In this document: one piece after another, positions 33,487 through 42,626 of the stretch
Layout: every line of letters begins with the position of its first letter
How positions within the stretch are numbered: position 1 is the stretch's first letter
Assembly: GCA_963702995.1 (NCBI GenBank)
Contig: OY969783.1
Span: forward strand, 3,844,001-3,908,000
Length of the DNA: 64,000 nucleotides
Reading direction: 5' to 3'
DNA from: MFD04580-c1 sp963702995
GTDB lineage: Bacteria > Planctomycetota > Phycisphaerae > Tepidisphaerales > Tepidisphaeraceae
Program-made: the position numbers and the translations under genes
Notes under the pieces: model-generated
The model's database searches: none
Told to the model about the DNA's origin: nothing
The model's input: only the letters and a program-made list of their open reading frames with translations

Positions 33487-34785
33487 ATGGCATACCGCCC
33501 CGTATCGCGTCGCCAGTTTGTGAAAGGCGCGGCGCTGGCCGTTGCCGCGCCGATGATCATCCCGTCCAGCGCGTTTGGTGACGCGGCCGCCTCCGCGCCG
33601 AGCGAGCGGCTGACGCTCGGCTTCATCGGCACGGGCAAGCAGTGCGGCGGCCACATCGACTACTTCCTCGGCCGCACGGACGTGCAGGTGGTCGCGGTGT
33701 GCGACGTTGACACCACCCGCCGCGAAGCCGCGCGGGACAAGGTCGTGAAAAAGTACGCCAAGCTCGAACGCAAGGGCGTCACCGCCTGCGAGGGGTACGT
33801 CGATTACCGCGAGCTGCTGGCCCGCAAGGACATCGACGCCGTGGTGATCGCCACGCCGGAGCACTGGCACGCGACCCCGATCATCGAGGCCGCAAAGGCG
33901 AAGAAGGACATCTACTGTGAGAAGCCGCTGACGCTGACGCTCGAAGAGGGGCGACGGTGCATGGAGGCGGTCCGCAAGTCTGATCGAATCTTGCAGACCG
34001 GCAGCCAACAGCGTTCGTGGGCGGAGTTCCGCAAGGCCGTGCAGTACGTGCGGGCCGGGCGGATAGGCAAGATCAAGTCGATCACCGTCGGCGTGGGCGG
34101 CCCAAGCAAACCGTGCGACCTGCCGGAAGAGGCGATGGAACCGGGCCTTCAATGGGACCGGTGGATCGGCCCTTCCCCGATGCGGCCGTACAACTCGGCC
34201 CTTAGCCCGCGCGGCGTACACAACCACTTCCCCGCTTGGCGCAACTACCGCGAGTTCGCCGGCGGCGGCCTGTCCGACTTCGGCGCCCATCATTTCGACA
34301 TTGCCCAGTGGGGCATGGACATGGACCGCTCCGGCCCGGTCGAGATCATTCCGCCGGCGGACCCGAAGCAGAACACCGGCTGCAGGTTCATCTACGCGAA
34401 CGGCGTGGAGATGACCCACGGCGGCCCCAGCGGCATCACCTTCGTCGGCACGGAAGGGACGATCTACGTCACCCGCGGGAAGACGACGAGCACCCCGGAA
34501 TCGATCTACCAGACTCCCCTGACCGCCGACGACGAAAAAGCCTTCGCCAAGTATGAGCACCGGCTGGAATGGCTCACGTCAATCCGCTCCCGCAAGCAGC
34601 CGACGTGCGACGTGGAAGTCGGCGCCCGCAGCGTCGCGATCTGCATCCTGGGGAACCTGGCGTACGAGCACCGCCGCCCGATGAAGTGGGACCCGGCAAA
34701 GTGGGAGTTCCCCGGCGACGCAGAAGCCAACGCCTGGCGCACCCGCGCACGCCGCCCCGGATACGAACTGCCGGAAGTCACCTAA
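33487..34785 (+). CDS. Gfo/Idh/MocA family oxidoreductase, Tat-exported
   Basis: 432 residues. A twin-arginine leader (SRRQFVKGAALAVAAPMIIPSSA) precedes an NAD(P)-binding Rossmann fold (LTLGFIGTGKQ at 43-52) and the family motif EKPL at 145-148, which carries the catalytic Lys146. The C-terminal alpha/beta domain has GGLSDFGAHHFDIAQWGMDMD and FVGTEGTIYV. Planctomycetes carry dozens of these Tat-exported sugar dehydrogenase-like proteins; the substrate is probably a sugar or inositol derivative. The next gene, a sugar phosphate isomerase-like protein, is convergent, so the pair may act on related sugars but does not form an operon. Confidence 0.9.
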   Translation: MAYRPVSRRQFVKGAALAVAAPMIIPSSAFGDAAASAPSERLTLGFIGTGKQCGGHIDYFLGRTDVQVVAVCDVDTTRREAARDKVVKKYAKLERKGVTACEGYVDYRELLARKDIDAVVIATPEHWHATPIIEAAKAKKDIYCEKPLTLTLEEGRRCMEAVRKSDRILQTGSQQRSWAEFRKAVQYVRAGRIGKIKSITVGVGGPSKPCDLPEEAMEPGLQWDRWIGPSPMRPYNSALSPRGVHNHFPAWRNYREFAGGGLSDFGAHHFDIAQWGMDMDRSGPVEIIPPADPKQNTGCRFIYANGVEMTHGGPSGITFVGTEGTIYVTRGKTTSTPESIYQTPLTADDEKAFAKYEHRLEWLTSIRSRKQPTCDVEVGARSVAICILGNLAYEHRRPMKWDPAKWEFPGDAEANAWRTRARRPGYELPEVT

Positions 34786-34898
34786 ATAACCGCGCACGAT
34801 TTGCGCCGTTCGGGTCCCCTCTCCCTGCGGAGTAACGGGGGCGAGGAAACCGGACGGCCCGCGTGAGCGGGCGCGTCGTTCGGACCGAAGTGCGGCCC

Positions 34899-35807
34899 CT
34901 ACGGGCGTTCGTTCATTTTGTGCCAAGCGGCGATCGTCGGCTCGAGAATGGCTCGCGCGTCCCATTTGATCGCGTACCCCTGAAACCCAACCGGCCCTGA
35001 GAACCCTTCCTGCTTCAGCGTCTTTACAACTCTGCTCACGTCGAACGACCCCTGCCCGAGCGGCTGGATCAGCTTGTCCCAGTGGCCGCCGGTGACGCCG
35101 CTGTCGGCGCCGTTGATCGTTGCCGTGAACAGGAGCGGGCCGGCGCTGTGGATCATCTCGGGGATCTTGTCGCCGTCACCGGCGGCCAGGCAGTGGCAAA
35201 GGTTGAACGTGACGCCGAAGGACTTGTGGTGGACCGCCCGCGCCAGCGTGGTCGCGTCGGCAAAGTGGGCAGTCCACTCGCCCAGGTGCGGATAGATCGC
35301 GATCCGCAGATCGTTGGATGCCGCCTCGTCCGCCAGCTCGTGTAGCCGCTTTACCACGGGCGAGTTTTCCTGGAGCGTATCGAACGCCGGGCCCGGCCCG
35401 CCGAGGTGCAGCCAGACGATCACGCCGTGCCCCTTTAGCGCCTTCATCGTCGTAGAGAGGCCGGGCGACGTCGTCACCGCTCCGTCGGGCGTCACCTTCG
35501 CGGCGCAGTAGATGGCGGTCATCTTCAGGCCGCGCCGCTCGATCGCGGCGAGGGATTTTTCAAGCGGATCGGCCGGCTGCTCGGTCCAGGCGACACCGTC
35601 GAAGCCCAGTTCCTTCACCAGGTCGAGTTGCTGATCGAGAGTCAGGTTTGGCCGATGGAACGCCGTATCCATCGCGTAGAACGGCATTGCAGCCGCCGCT
35701 GTGGCCGCTGGCTGCCCGCCGCCACGACAAGTAGCGGCCGCGGACAAGAGCACCATCGCAAACGCGCTGACCCCGGCCGCAACGAACAAGGCTTGAGTCG
35801 AGATCAT
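34899..35807 (-). CDS. Secreted sugar phosphate isomerase/epimerase-like protein
   Basis: 302 residues from ATG 35807, with GGAGA seven bases upstream. An N-terminal signal (ALFVAAGVSAFAMVLLSAAATC) may be a lipoprotein-like or cleaved leader. The TIM-barrel AP-endonuclease-2 family pattern follows: DLVKELGFDGVAW, IVWLHLGGPGPA, DLRIAIYPHLGEW, FGVTFNLCHCLAAGD and GPVGFQGYAI. Metal ligands probably include His and Glu in these strands. These proteins commonly pair with Gfo/Idh/MocA enzymes in sugar or inositol breakdown. Upstream frame extension to 36086 is not supported. Confidence 0.8.
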   Translation of the reverse strand: MISTQALFVAAGVSAFAMVLLSAAATCRGGGQPAATAAAAMPFYAMDTAFHRPNLTLDQQLDLVKELGFDGVAWTEQPADPLEKSLAAIERRGLKMTAIYCAAKVTPDGAVTTSPGLSTTMKALKGHGVIVWLHLGGPGPAFDTLQENSPVVKRLHELADEAASNDLRIAIYPHLGEWTAHFADATTLARAVHHKSFGVTFNLCHCLAAGDGDKIPEMIHSAGPLLFTATINGADSGVTGGHWDKLIQPLGQGSFDVSRVVKTLKQEGFSGPVGFQGYAIKWDARAILEPTIAAWHKMNERP

Positions 35808-35918
35808 TGCATTCTCCGTCGATTGGGTCTTCTTGGTCGATCCGATCATACCATCGTCGAGTTGGGATCGAGCTGACGAGCGGAGTGCGCGGGCCAGGGA
35901 AGTGTCCGGGGAGCCGCC

Positions 35919-36395
35919 ATGGCAAAAGATCGTTTTGCCGCACAGTTTCAGAGGGAGCGACTGCATCGAGCGGCAGAGGATGGGGACCTCGCCGGAGTCG
36001 AAAAATGGCTCGCGGCTAAGTACCCCGTCAACCGCTTCGACTTTCTTGACAAGACTCCGCTTCACTATGCCGTGCGCGGCAACCATTTCGACGTCATCGA
36101 TCGCCTGCTGAGGGCGGGGGCGAGAATCAATGCGCGCCTAGCCCAGCGGGCAGGAAATACGCCTCTACGTGATTCGATAAGAGAGATGTCGTTCGAGATG
36201 GCCAAGTATCTGGTGAAAGCTGGAGCGGATCCGGACATACCCGGATGGATGGGCATCACCGCGATTCATGCAGCCGAGATGCGAAAAGACGCGAACAGGC
36301 GGAAGATCCTCCAACTGCTGCATGCCGCATCCCCTCGACGAAAGGGGACGAGACAAACCGCGGCACGCAATCCCAGGACGCGCCTCGGCCCTTAA
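35919..36395 (+). CDS. Ankyrin-repeat protein
   Basis: 158 residues with three or four ankyrin repeats: RLHRAAEDGDLAGVEKWL, TPLHYAVRGNHFDVIDRLLRAGA, TPLRDSIREMSFEMAKYLVKAGADPD and TAIHAAEMRKDANRRKILQLL. No signal peptide; probably a small cytoplasmic protein-binding scaffold. It is divergent from the isomerase gene (111 bp gap, likely shared promoter region). The basic C-terminal tail (SPRRKGTRQTAARNPRTRLG) is unusual. Confidence 0.8.
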   Translation: MAKDRFAAQFQRERLHRAAEDGDLAGVEKWLAAKYPVNRFDFLDKTPLHYAVRGNHFDVIDRLLRAGARINARLAQRAGNTPLRDSIREMSFEMAKYLVKAGADPDIPGWMGITAIHAAEMRKDANRRKILQLLHAASPRRKGTRQTAARNPRTRLGP

Positions 36396-36452
36396 AGTGC
36401 GCGAAGAGGATGGTTCGTACCGTCGTTCGCATCGGGTACGGCCCGCCCATAA

Positions 36453-36524
36453 GTGCCGCCGGCGCCCTCCACGGCGGGCGGGGCCACTCGTCGGCCACAC
36501 CGCCGGTGAGGGCACCGGCGGCAC
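36453..36524. repeat. Dispersed inverted repeat R2, copy 2
   Basis: Arms GTGCCGCCGGCGCCCTC and GAGGGCACCGGCGGCAC as in 11363-11435, with a different central spacer. It lies in a 298-bp gap (36396-36693) that otherwise shows no gene. Confidence 0.8.
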
Positions 36525-36693
36525 GTCCGAGCGATATCCCCGCACCTCCGCAAACTCGGTCGGAACGGTCCGCCGCGTGCCGCGCAAGATCCTCGACCCG
36601 TGCCCAATAAAGGCGGCGCGGAAGGAATTGGGGTAGCGGATGATGCCCGCTTTCAACGGCCCGTTCCGTACCGTCGTCTGCCATGGGCTTTGG

Positions 36694-38362
36694 TTACTTC
36701 TGCGTGGGCTCTCCGCTCTTCGCATCGGCAGGCCCGCGCTGTCCCGCGGCCGCGCCGGTCCCCGCAGCGCCGGCCTTCGCCCTTGCGCACTTCAGGCGAT
36801 CGGCCCCGCTCGGCCGCCGTCCGGCCACCTTCCGGTTGCCGGACGTTTTCCTGCGCCGGCTTGATCGGTTCCCTCCGAGCCCCGTCGTACTGCGGGTTCG
36901 GGGGTTTTACCGCCGGGCCCGGCTCGCCACGGCGAACGGCCTCTCGCTCTCGAGCGAGGTCCGCCTCATGCTGTCGGGCGACATCCGCGTTGCGCTGCGC
37001 CGCCTCATTCCGCTGCGCCGCCTCATTGCGCTGCGCGGCCTCATCGCGCTGCGCCGCCTCATTGCGCTGCGCGGCCTCGATCGCGCTGTGCCGCCTCAGT
37101 CTCCCGCTGCCGCGCCAGTTGCGCATTGCGCTCGCGGACATCCGGTGGCCCGACCCGCGGTGTCGTCTGCTGCGAGCCGTTGAGGGGGCCGCCAGTCCTG
37201 GGCGTAACGGTGCCAGCCCGCTCCATCTGCCGCTGTCGGGCGATCTCCGCGTCGCGCTGTGCGCGAGTTCGGCGTCGTGCGCCCTGACTTCGTCCTGGCC
37301 GCTGCCGCCTTGATAGGTCTTGGGGGGGAGCGGCTTTTCGACCGCCGCTCCTGCTCGGACTCGGGCGTTCGGCTCGGCGCCGGCGGCCGCCGGGGTGCCC
37401 GACCGCTCTCGCGACGCTCGAACCCGTTCCGCCTCGACCTTGCGCACCGGGGCCGGAACGTACGCGACAGGCTGCCCCTGGCCCCGCAGCCGGCGTGCTT
37501 CTTCGATGGTTGTCGCCTGGCGGACCTGCATCCGCTCAACCTTGTGCCCGGAGGCCTGCTCCACATGGGCCACCGCCACGCCGCGGTTGACGATGTGGTT
37601 GTTCACGACCGTGATATTGGTGATATTCGTCGTGCGGTTGATGATGGTCGTATCGTTCCGCACGACGTATCGGTCCACCCGCGGCCCGGCGAGATAGCGC
37701 TCTTCGACAAAGCAGTACCGATCCCGCGGGATGCGCTCGTCGATCACCGTCACCTGCGTGTAGGCGACGCCAGGCGGGAGCGGCGCCCAGCCGCAATAGC
37801 CTCCCCCTTCACGCCAGGAGACCCAGGCCGGCGCCCAGGTGCTGCCCGGGACCCAGACCCAACCGTAAGAGGGCTCCTCATACCAGCGGCCGTAGTGATA
37901 GGTGACGGTTCCCCATTCGGCCTCCTCGGTATCCGAGACCCAGCACCAACCGCCGTCGCTCGATACCCAGCGGCCCACCGTGTACGGCCGCCAGCCCGAC
38001 GGACGCCCCGCCGGAACCCAGCAGCGACCGTATTCCCGCACTTCAACCCAGCGCCCGTAGGGGTTCAGGTCGGTTTCGTACGTCGTCACAACCTCCGCCG
38101 GAGGCGGGGCATACGCCTGTTCAGGGTATTCCGCGGCCGCGGGCGGCGGCGGAGGTTCGCTGTAACGCCGGTCTTCCGGCCCGCGATACACCTCTACCGG
38201 CGGAGGCGGCGGTGGGCCCGGCTCGTACGTGTCATACCGGTAAACCCGTGCCCGCTCGTAATGATGGTGTTCTGCGCAGCCGCCAAGGAGGGAAAGCCCG
38301 CACACCGCGGCCAGCGCAATGCGAGGGGACATCTGACCCAGCCTGAATTTTGGGGGTAACAT
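36694..38362 (-). CDS. DUF6600 lipoprotein with AAQR repeats, three indels
   Basis: The start ATG 38362 has GAGGA upstream. The leader ends in a lipobox (LSLLGGC). A Pro/Tyr-rich stretch follows, then the Trp-rich DUF6600 domain: DLNPYGRWVEVREYGRCWVP, GRWYEEPSYGWVWVPGS, WVSWREGGGYCGWAPLPPG. The C-terminal part is a charged coiled coil with a tandem EAAQRN hexapeptide. Three frame disturbances: near 37262 two extra bases and near 37079 one extra base cancel each other (the intervening 60 codons read sensibly only in another frame, for example RQRQMERAGTVTPRTGG), and near 36775 a third shifts the tail, whose proper frame ends GEPTQK at 36694. Predicted to be lipid-anchored; function unknown. 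Confidence 0.7.
36989..37078. repeat. 18-bp tandem repeat, five units
   Basis: Units such as ATTGCGCTGCGCCGCCTC, varying at one to three positions, encode Glu-Ala-Ala-Gln-Arg-Asn/Asp on the minus strand inside the DUF6600 gene. Length variation between strains would be expected. Confidence 0.8.
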
Positions 38363-38674
38363 AAGTTGGTTCCTCAGTTCCACTTCAAAGGCCGCCGTCC
38401 GCCTAAACGCTGCGGCCGTCTGCAATGTTCCGCAACCGTCGTGCCGCGGCTCGGTTGGGTGATCCAGGCCGCGTTTCGCCGATCGGCCGCCGCGGGAAAC
38501 CCACCCTCTATTCTGACCCTCGCGCCACCTGGATGTTAGTCTTTCTTTAGAGCAGCAATCGCACTCCACGCCGCGTCGCGACAACTTTGAGCGGCTTTGC
38601 GGGATGTAGCGGGACGATTCGCGACCGGCCATTCGGATTTGAGAATCGCCGCCCTCCCCCTACAATCGCGCTCG
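38363..38674. other. Divergent intergenic region
   Basis: 310 bp between the DUF6600 lipoprotein gene and pdxJ, which point away from each other. No repeat, RNA or gene seen; promoters are presumably here. Confidence 0.4.
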
Positions 38675-39445
38675 ATGGTGGAACTTGGCGTCAATATCGA
38701 TCACGTCGCGACGCTTCGTCAGGCGCGGCGCACCTACGAGCCCGACCCGGTTTGGGCGGCCGCCGAGGCGGAACTGGGCGGCGCGGACGGCATTACCGTT
38801 CACCTGCGCGAAGATCGCCGCCACATCACCGACCGCGACGTGCAGCTCCTCAAGCAGACCGTCCAGTGCAAGCTGAACCTGGAAATGAGCCTGGCCGCCG
38901 AGATCATCGACATCGCCGTCGCCGCCCGCCCCGCCCAGGGGACGCTGGTCCCCGAACGCCGCGAAGAAGTGACCACCGAAGGGGGCCTGGACCTGCTCCG
39001 CGACCCGGAGCGCATCGTTGCGGCCGTGAAGAAGTTAAAGGCGGCCGGCATCTACATGTCGGCGTTTATCGACCCGGAGGAACGGCAGGTGAAGGCCGCC
39101 CGCGACCAAGGCTTTGACGCCGTGGAGCTTCATACCGGCGAATACGCGAACGCAAAAGACGGCGAGGCGGCCGCCGTGCAGCTCCGGCGGATCACCCACG
39201 CGGGCGCGACCAGCGTTAAGCTAGGCTTGAGGCTCCACGCCGGGCATGGGTTGAACTATCGAAATGTCGGCCCGGTCACCCGGGTTGAAGGGATGCGGGA
39301 ATTGAACATCGGCCACGCGATCGTGAGCCGGGCCGTCTTCGTCGGGCTCAGGCAGGCGGTGCGTGAAATGAAGGAAGCGATGAATTCGGCAAGCCTCAAC
39401 GCCCTCGTGGCGCGCTCCGCCGGCCGGGAGGTGGACCTTGTTTAG
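38675..39445 (+). CDS. pdxJ: Pyridoxine 5'-phosphate synthase
   Basis: Condenses 1-deoxy-xylulose-5-phosphate with 3-amino-2-oxopropyl phosphate to give pyridoxine phosphate (DXP-dependent B6 route). TIM barrel with LGVNIDHVATLRQAR (His10 region), GADGITVHLREDRRHI, LNLEMS, EVTTEGGLD, VELHTGEYAN and LHAGHGLNYRN. 256 residues is close to the usual 240-250. The start ATG at 38675 was chosen because LGVNIDHVA begins PdxJ proteins. The 3' end overlaps dapA by 8 bp, so the two are translationally coupled. A pdxA partner is not in the window. Confidence 0.95.
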   Translation: MVELGVNIDHVATLRQARRTYEPDPVWAAAEAELGGADGITVHLREDRRHITDRDVQLLKQTVQCKLNLEMSLAAEIIDIAVAARPAQGTLVPERREEVTTEGGLDLLRDPERIVAAVKKLKAAGIYMSAFIDPEERQVKAARDQGFDAVELHTGEYANAKDGEAAAVQLRRITHAGATSVKLGLRLHAGHGLNYRNVGPVTRVEGMRELNIGHAIVSRAVFVGLRQAVREMKEAMNSASLNALVARSAGREVDLV

Positions 39446-40304
39446 CGGCGCGATGACGGCCCTGATAACGCCCTTCGCAGAAGGCAAACTCGACGAAGCC
39501 CGGCTGCGCCAGCAGGTCGAAGCCCAGATCTCGGCCGGGATCGACGGCCTGGTCCCTGTCGGTACGACAGGCGAAAGCCCCACCGTCGATTTTCGAGAGC
39601 ATGCCCGGGTCATCGAACTGACCGTCGAGGCGGCCCGCAAGCGGGTGCCGGTCATCGCCGGCACCGGCGCGAATGCCACCTCCGAAGCGGCCGAGCTTCA
39701 CCAGATCGCCAAGCGCGTCGGCGCGACCGCCTGCCTTTCGGTCAACCCGTACTACAACAAGCCGAGCCAGGAGGGCCTCTACCGGCACTTCATGACGCTG
39801 GCGGACCGGGTCGATCTGCCGATCGTGCTTTATAACATCCCCGGCCGCACGGGCATCACGATGACCGCGCAGACGGTCGCTCGGCTGAACGCCCACCCGA
39901 ACATCGTCGCCATCAAAGAGGCGACCGGCTTGCTCGACATGGCCAGCGAGATCATGGGCCTCTGCGATATCACGGTGATCAGCGGCGACGATTCGCTGAC
40001 CCTCCCCCTGATCAGCATTGGCGCGAGAGGGGTGATCAGTGTGGTCTCGAACATCGTTCCGGCCGAGATCAAGAAGATGACGCAAGCCGCGCTCGGCGGC
40101 GATTTCCGATCGGCCGCGGCGATTCATCACCGGCTCTTCCCGTTCATTCGATCGCTGTTCCTGGACGGCAACCCGGTAGGGATCAAGTACGCGATGTCGC
40201 TCATCGGCCAGGACAGCGGCGAACTCCGCTTGCCCCTCGTCGAGGCGACGGAAGCCGTCAAAGCGATCATCCGCGAGCACGTAGAGAAGCTCGCTCTCAG
40301 ATAG
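39438..40304 (+). CDS. dapA: 4-hydroxy-tetrahydrodipicolinate synthase
   Basis: First committed step to lysine and diaminopimelate: condenses pyruvate with aspartate semialdehyde. Schiff-base Lys160 (VAIKEATG), Tyr132 (VLYNIPGRTG), and the GTTGE loop at 42-46 are all in place. 288 residues, normal. The start is a TTG at 39438 inside the last codons of pdxJ (TTGTTTAG), giving an 8-bp overlap; the next in-frame ATG (MTALITPF, 39453) is an alternative that would leave no overlap. The product feeds peptidoglycan or lysine synthesis. Confidence 0.95.
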   Translation: MFSGAMTALITPFAEGKLDEARLRQQVEAQISAGIDGLVPVGTTGESPTVDFREHARVIELTVEAARKRVPVIAGTGANATSEAAELHQIAKRVGATACLSVNPYYNKPSQEGLYRHFMTLADRVDLPIVLYNIPGRTGITMTAQTVARLNAHPNIVAIKEATGLLDMASEIMGLCDITVISGDDSLTLPLISIGARGVISVVSNIVPAEIKKMTQAALGGDFRSAAAIHHRLFPFIRSLFLDGNPVGIKYAMSLIGQDSGELRLPLVEATEAVKAIIREHVEKLALR

Positions 40305-40330
40305 GGCCCAGCGACCATACCGCGCTCCCG

Positions 40331-40443
40331 ACGAGCCGCGCCCGTAAGGAAGCGGGCAGTCGCCGTACTCGGCGACTGATTCGTTGGATGTGCGATTGAC
40401 GCCCGCCTTCGCCGGGCCCCGCTTCCGAACGGGCGCGGCTCGT
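40331..40443. repeat. Dispersed inverted repeat R1, copy 2
   Basis: A complete 113-bp copy. The ends ACGAGCCGCGCCCGTAAGGA and, inverted, ACGAGCCGCGCCCGTTCGGA pair over 25 bp with two mismatches. A second inner hairpin (GCCCGCCTTCGCCGGGC) is included. It fills the gap between dapA and aroDE. Confidence 0.85.
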
Positions 40444-40454
40444 TTTCCCGCCGA

Positions 40455-41984
40455 ATGACCCGACTCTGCGTCGCCATCTTCGTCACCGACCCCGCCCAGG
40501 CGGCCCGCGACATCGCGCTGGCCGCCGAGGCCGGGGCCGACACGGTCGAGCTTCGCATCGACACGTTTGAGGGTGACGTCGCCGCGCTCGTTCAGAAATC
40601 GATCCTTCCCGCGATCGTCACCTGCCGCCCCACCTGGGAAGGCGGCCGCTCCAGCGCCACCGACACCCAGCGCGCCGCCCTGCTCGCATCGGCCGCCCCC
40701 GATGCGGCTTACATTGATCTGGAATTGAAAACCTTCCGCCGCTCCAGCATCCCGCGCGACCTCTACCGGCGGCTGATCCTGAGCTCCCACGATTTCGGCG
40801 GCCGCCCCGATCGATTGACCAGCCGCTTCGCCGACCTGATCGACGCGCCATGCGACGTCGCCAAGATCGTCTGGACCGCGCGGACGATCCGCGACAACCT
40901 CGAAGCGTTCGAGCTGGCCCAGAGCCGCCACAAGCCGACGATCGCCCTCTGCATGGGCGAAGCGGGCCTGATCTCGCGCGTCCTGACGAAAAAGTTCGGC
41001 GGGTTCCTCAGCTTCGCCGCGCTGGAAACCGACGGCGGCACGGCACCGGGGCAGATCAGCATCGCCGACATGAAGCGGCTCTATCGCTGGGACGCGATCA
41101 ACCCGCGGACCAAGGTCTACGGCGTGGTCGCCCAGCCCGTCGCGCACTCGATGTCCCCCGCGATCCACAACGCCGCCTTTGACCAGACCGGCCACGACGG
41201 GGTCTACCTGCCGATGCTCGTCAACGCCGGCTATGAGAGTTTCAAGGCGTTCATGGAGAGCTTCCTGGCGTTCGACGGCATGGATCTCTCCGGCCTGTCG
41301 ATCACCATCCCCCACAAGGAGAATGCCCTCCGCTACCTCCAGGAGAAGGGGGGAACGATCGACCCGATCGCGGCCGACATCGGCGCGCTGAACACGATCG
41401 CGATTACCCGCGGCGCCGGCGTCTCCCTCTCCGGCACGAGTACGGACTACAGCGCGATCCTCGACTGCATCACCGACGCCCTGCGGATTTCTCGAGAAGG
41501 CTTAGCCGATTATCGCGTGGCGATCCTGGGCGCCGGCGGCACCGGCCGCACCGCCGTCGCGGCGCTGGCGCATTACGGGGCGACGGTCGTCGTCTACAAC
41601 CGCACCCGCGACCGCGCCGACGCCCTGGCCGCCGAATTCAGCGGCCGCCGCGGCAAGGTCGTCGCCGCCTCGCTCGACAAGCTCTGTGCCAGTTGCTGCC
41701 ACATCTTCATCAACACCACCAGCGTCGGCATGCACCCCAACGTCAGCGAATCCCCATTTGGCGACGCCGAGCCCCCCTTCACGCCCGAGACGCTGGTCTT
41801 CGACTGCGTCTACAACCCCGTCCAGACCCGCCTCCTGCAACAAGCCAAAGCCGCCGGCTCCAGGACAATCACCGGCCTGGACATGTTCGTCCGCCAGGCG
41901 GCCGGGCAGTTCAAACTCTGGACGGGGCTCGACGCGCCGGCCGACGTCATGAGGTCTGTGGTCGAGAAGCGGTTATCGAAGTGA
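40455..41984 (+). CDS. aroDE: Bifunctional 3-dehydroquinate dehydratase (type I)/shikimate dehydrogenase
   Basis: Two consecutive shikimate-pathway enzymes in one 509-residue chain. Residues 1-215: type I dehydroquinase with VELRIDTFEG, catalytic His112 (LILSSHDFGG) and Schiff-base Lys137 (VAKIVWTA). Residues 220-509: AroE with HSMSPAIHN at 231-239, Lys288 in TIPHKEN, and the NADP-binding GAGGTGRT at 359-366 followed by VYNRTRDRADALA. The fusion order (D then E) is the one known from plants, chlamydiae and some planctomycetes. It lies 150 bp after dapA with an R1 repeat between, so it may have its own promoter. Confidence 0.95.
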   Translation: MTRLCVAIFVTDPAQAARDIALAAEAGADTVELRIDTFEGDVAALVQKSILPAIVTCRPTWEGGRSSATDTQRAALLASAAPDAAYIDLELKTFRRSSIPRDLYRRLILSSHDFGGRPDRLTSRFADLIDAPCDVAKIVWTARTIRDNLEAFELAQSRHKPTIALCMGEAGLISRVLTKKFGGFLSFAALETDGGTAPGQISIADMKRLYRWDAINPRTKVYGVVAQPVAHSMSPAIHNAAFDQTGHDGVYLPMLVNAGYESFKAFMESFLAFDGMDLSGLSITIPHKENALRYLQEKGGTIDPIAADIGALNTIAITRGAGVSLSGTSTDYSAILDCITDALRISREGLADYRVAILGAGGTGRTAVAALAHYGATVVVYNRTRDRADALAAEFSGRRGKVVAASLDKLCASCCHIFINTTSVGMHPNVSESPFGDAEPPFTPETLVFDCVYNPVQTRLLQQAKAAGSRTITGLDMFVRQAAGQFKLWTGLDAPADVMRSVVEKRLSK

Positions 41985-42022
41985 GCGATCGCTGGTAACA
42001 TCCCTGCATCGCCCGTCGCGCG

Positions 42023-42586
42023 CTGTTCATTCTCTGCCTGGGCCTGCTCCTGATCGGCGCCGGCGCTTCGGCCCTGTGGGCTCGCAGCTACGTCGTATCG
42101 GACACGCTCACGTTCTACCGCGGCAAGTCGGCCGCGACGGTCGCACCAGCCTTACAGGATGATTTGCTTGTCTCTCCGTTTCTATGGCCGTATGAAATGC
42201 CGGTCGCGATCGTCACGACAGGTCGTGGGCGGCTCGGCCTCTTTTTCCCCGACCACGCGGGCTTCCCGCTTCAAGGACCCCTTTCGGCTGTCCATTCCAC
42301 TTCCGCCGCGCCTGCAGGGCCGACCGTCGACGGCCCCAATAGCAGACTGGGCTTTGACGTTCGCCTACACTCGACGACGTTCGACCCCGCGCTGCCCCCG
42401 CTCGGCGATGTGTTCGATCACCCGCACGCCGTTGTCCCGTTCTGGTTCATTGCCGGCGGTGCAGCGGCCGCTACGCTGCTCGCGATTCGGAAGTCGAGAA
42501 GGAAGACCACCAACACCGCCGCATTCGAGGTCGAGCCAGCAGTAAAAGCTTTTGCGCCGGCTGGACTTAGCATTAAACGCCACTGA
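42023..42586 (+). CDS. Hypothetical membrane protein, start uncertain
   Basis: About 188 residues. An N-terminal helix (LFILCLGLLLIGAGASALWA) and a C-terminal one (FWFIAGGAAAATLLAI followed by RKSRRK) flank a soluble domain with SYVVSDTLTFYRGKS, RGRLGLFFPDHAG and LGFDVRLHSTTFDP. This resembles small planctomycete proteins with a signal anchor and periplasmic domain; no family can be named. No ATG lies between the stop at 41996 and the first helix, so the start is either a non-ATG codon (CTG 42023) or hidden by an indel. It follows aroDE by 38 bp. Confidence 0.5.
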   Translation: MFILCLGLLLIGAGASALWARSYVVSDTLTFYRGKSAATVAPALQDDLLVSPFLWPYEMPVAIVTTGRGRLGLFFPDHAGFPLQGPLSAVHSTSAAPAGPTVDGPNSRLGFDVRLHSTTFDPALPPLGDVFDHPHAVVPFWFIAGGAAAATLLAIRKSRRKTTNTAAFEVEPAVKAFAPAGLSIKRH

Positions 42587-42626
42587 CGGAACCGCCGCAT
42601 CTTACGGAAAATACCTTCTGACCCCT

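Noticed and set aside
36989..37078. Tandem repeat as a CRISPR array
   Set aside because: Direct 18-bp repeats with no spacers, in frame within a coding gene.
39396..41315. 639-codon minus-strand frame opposite dapA and aroDE
   Set aside because: Antisense shadow across two well-identified genes.
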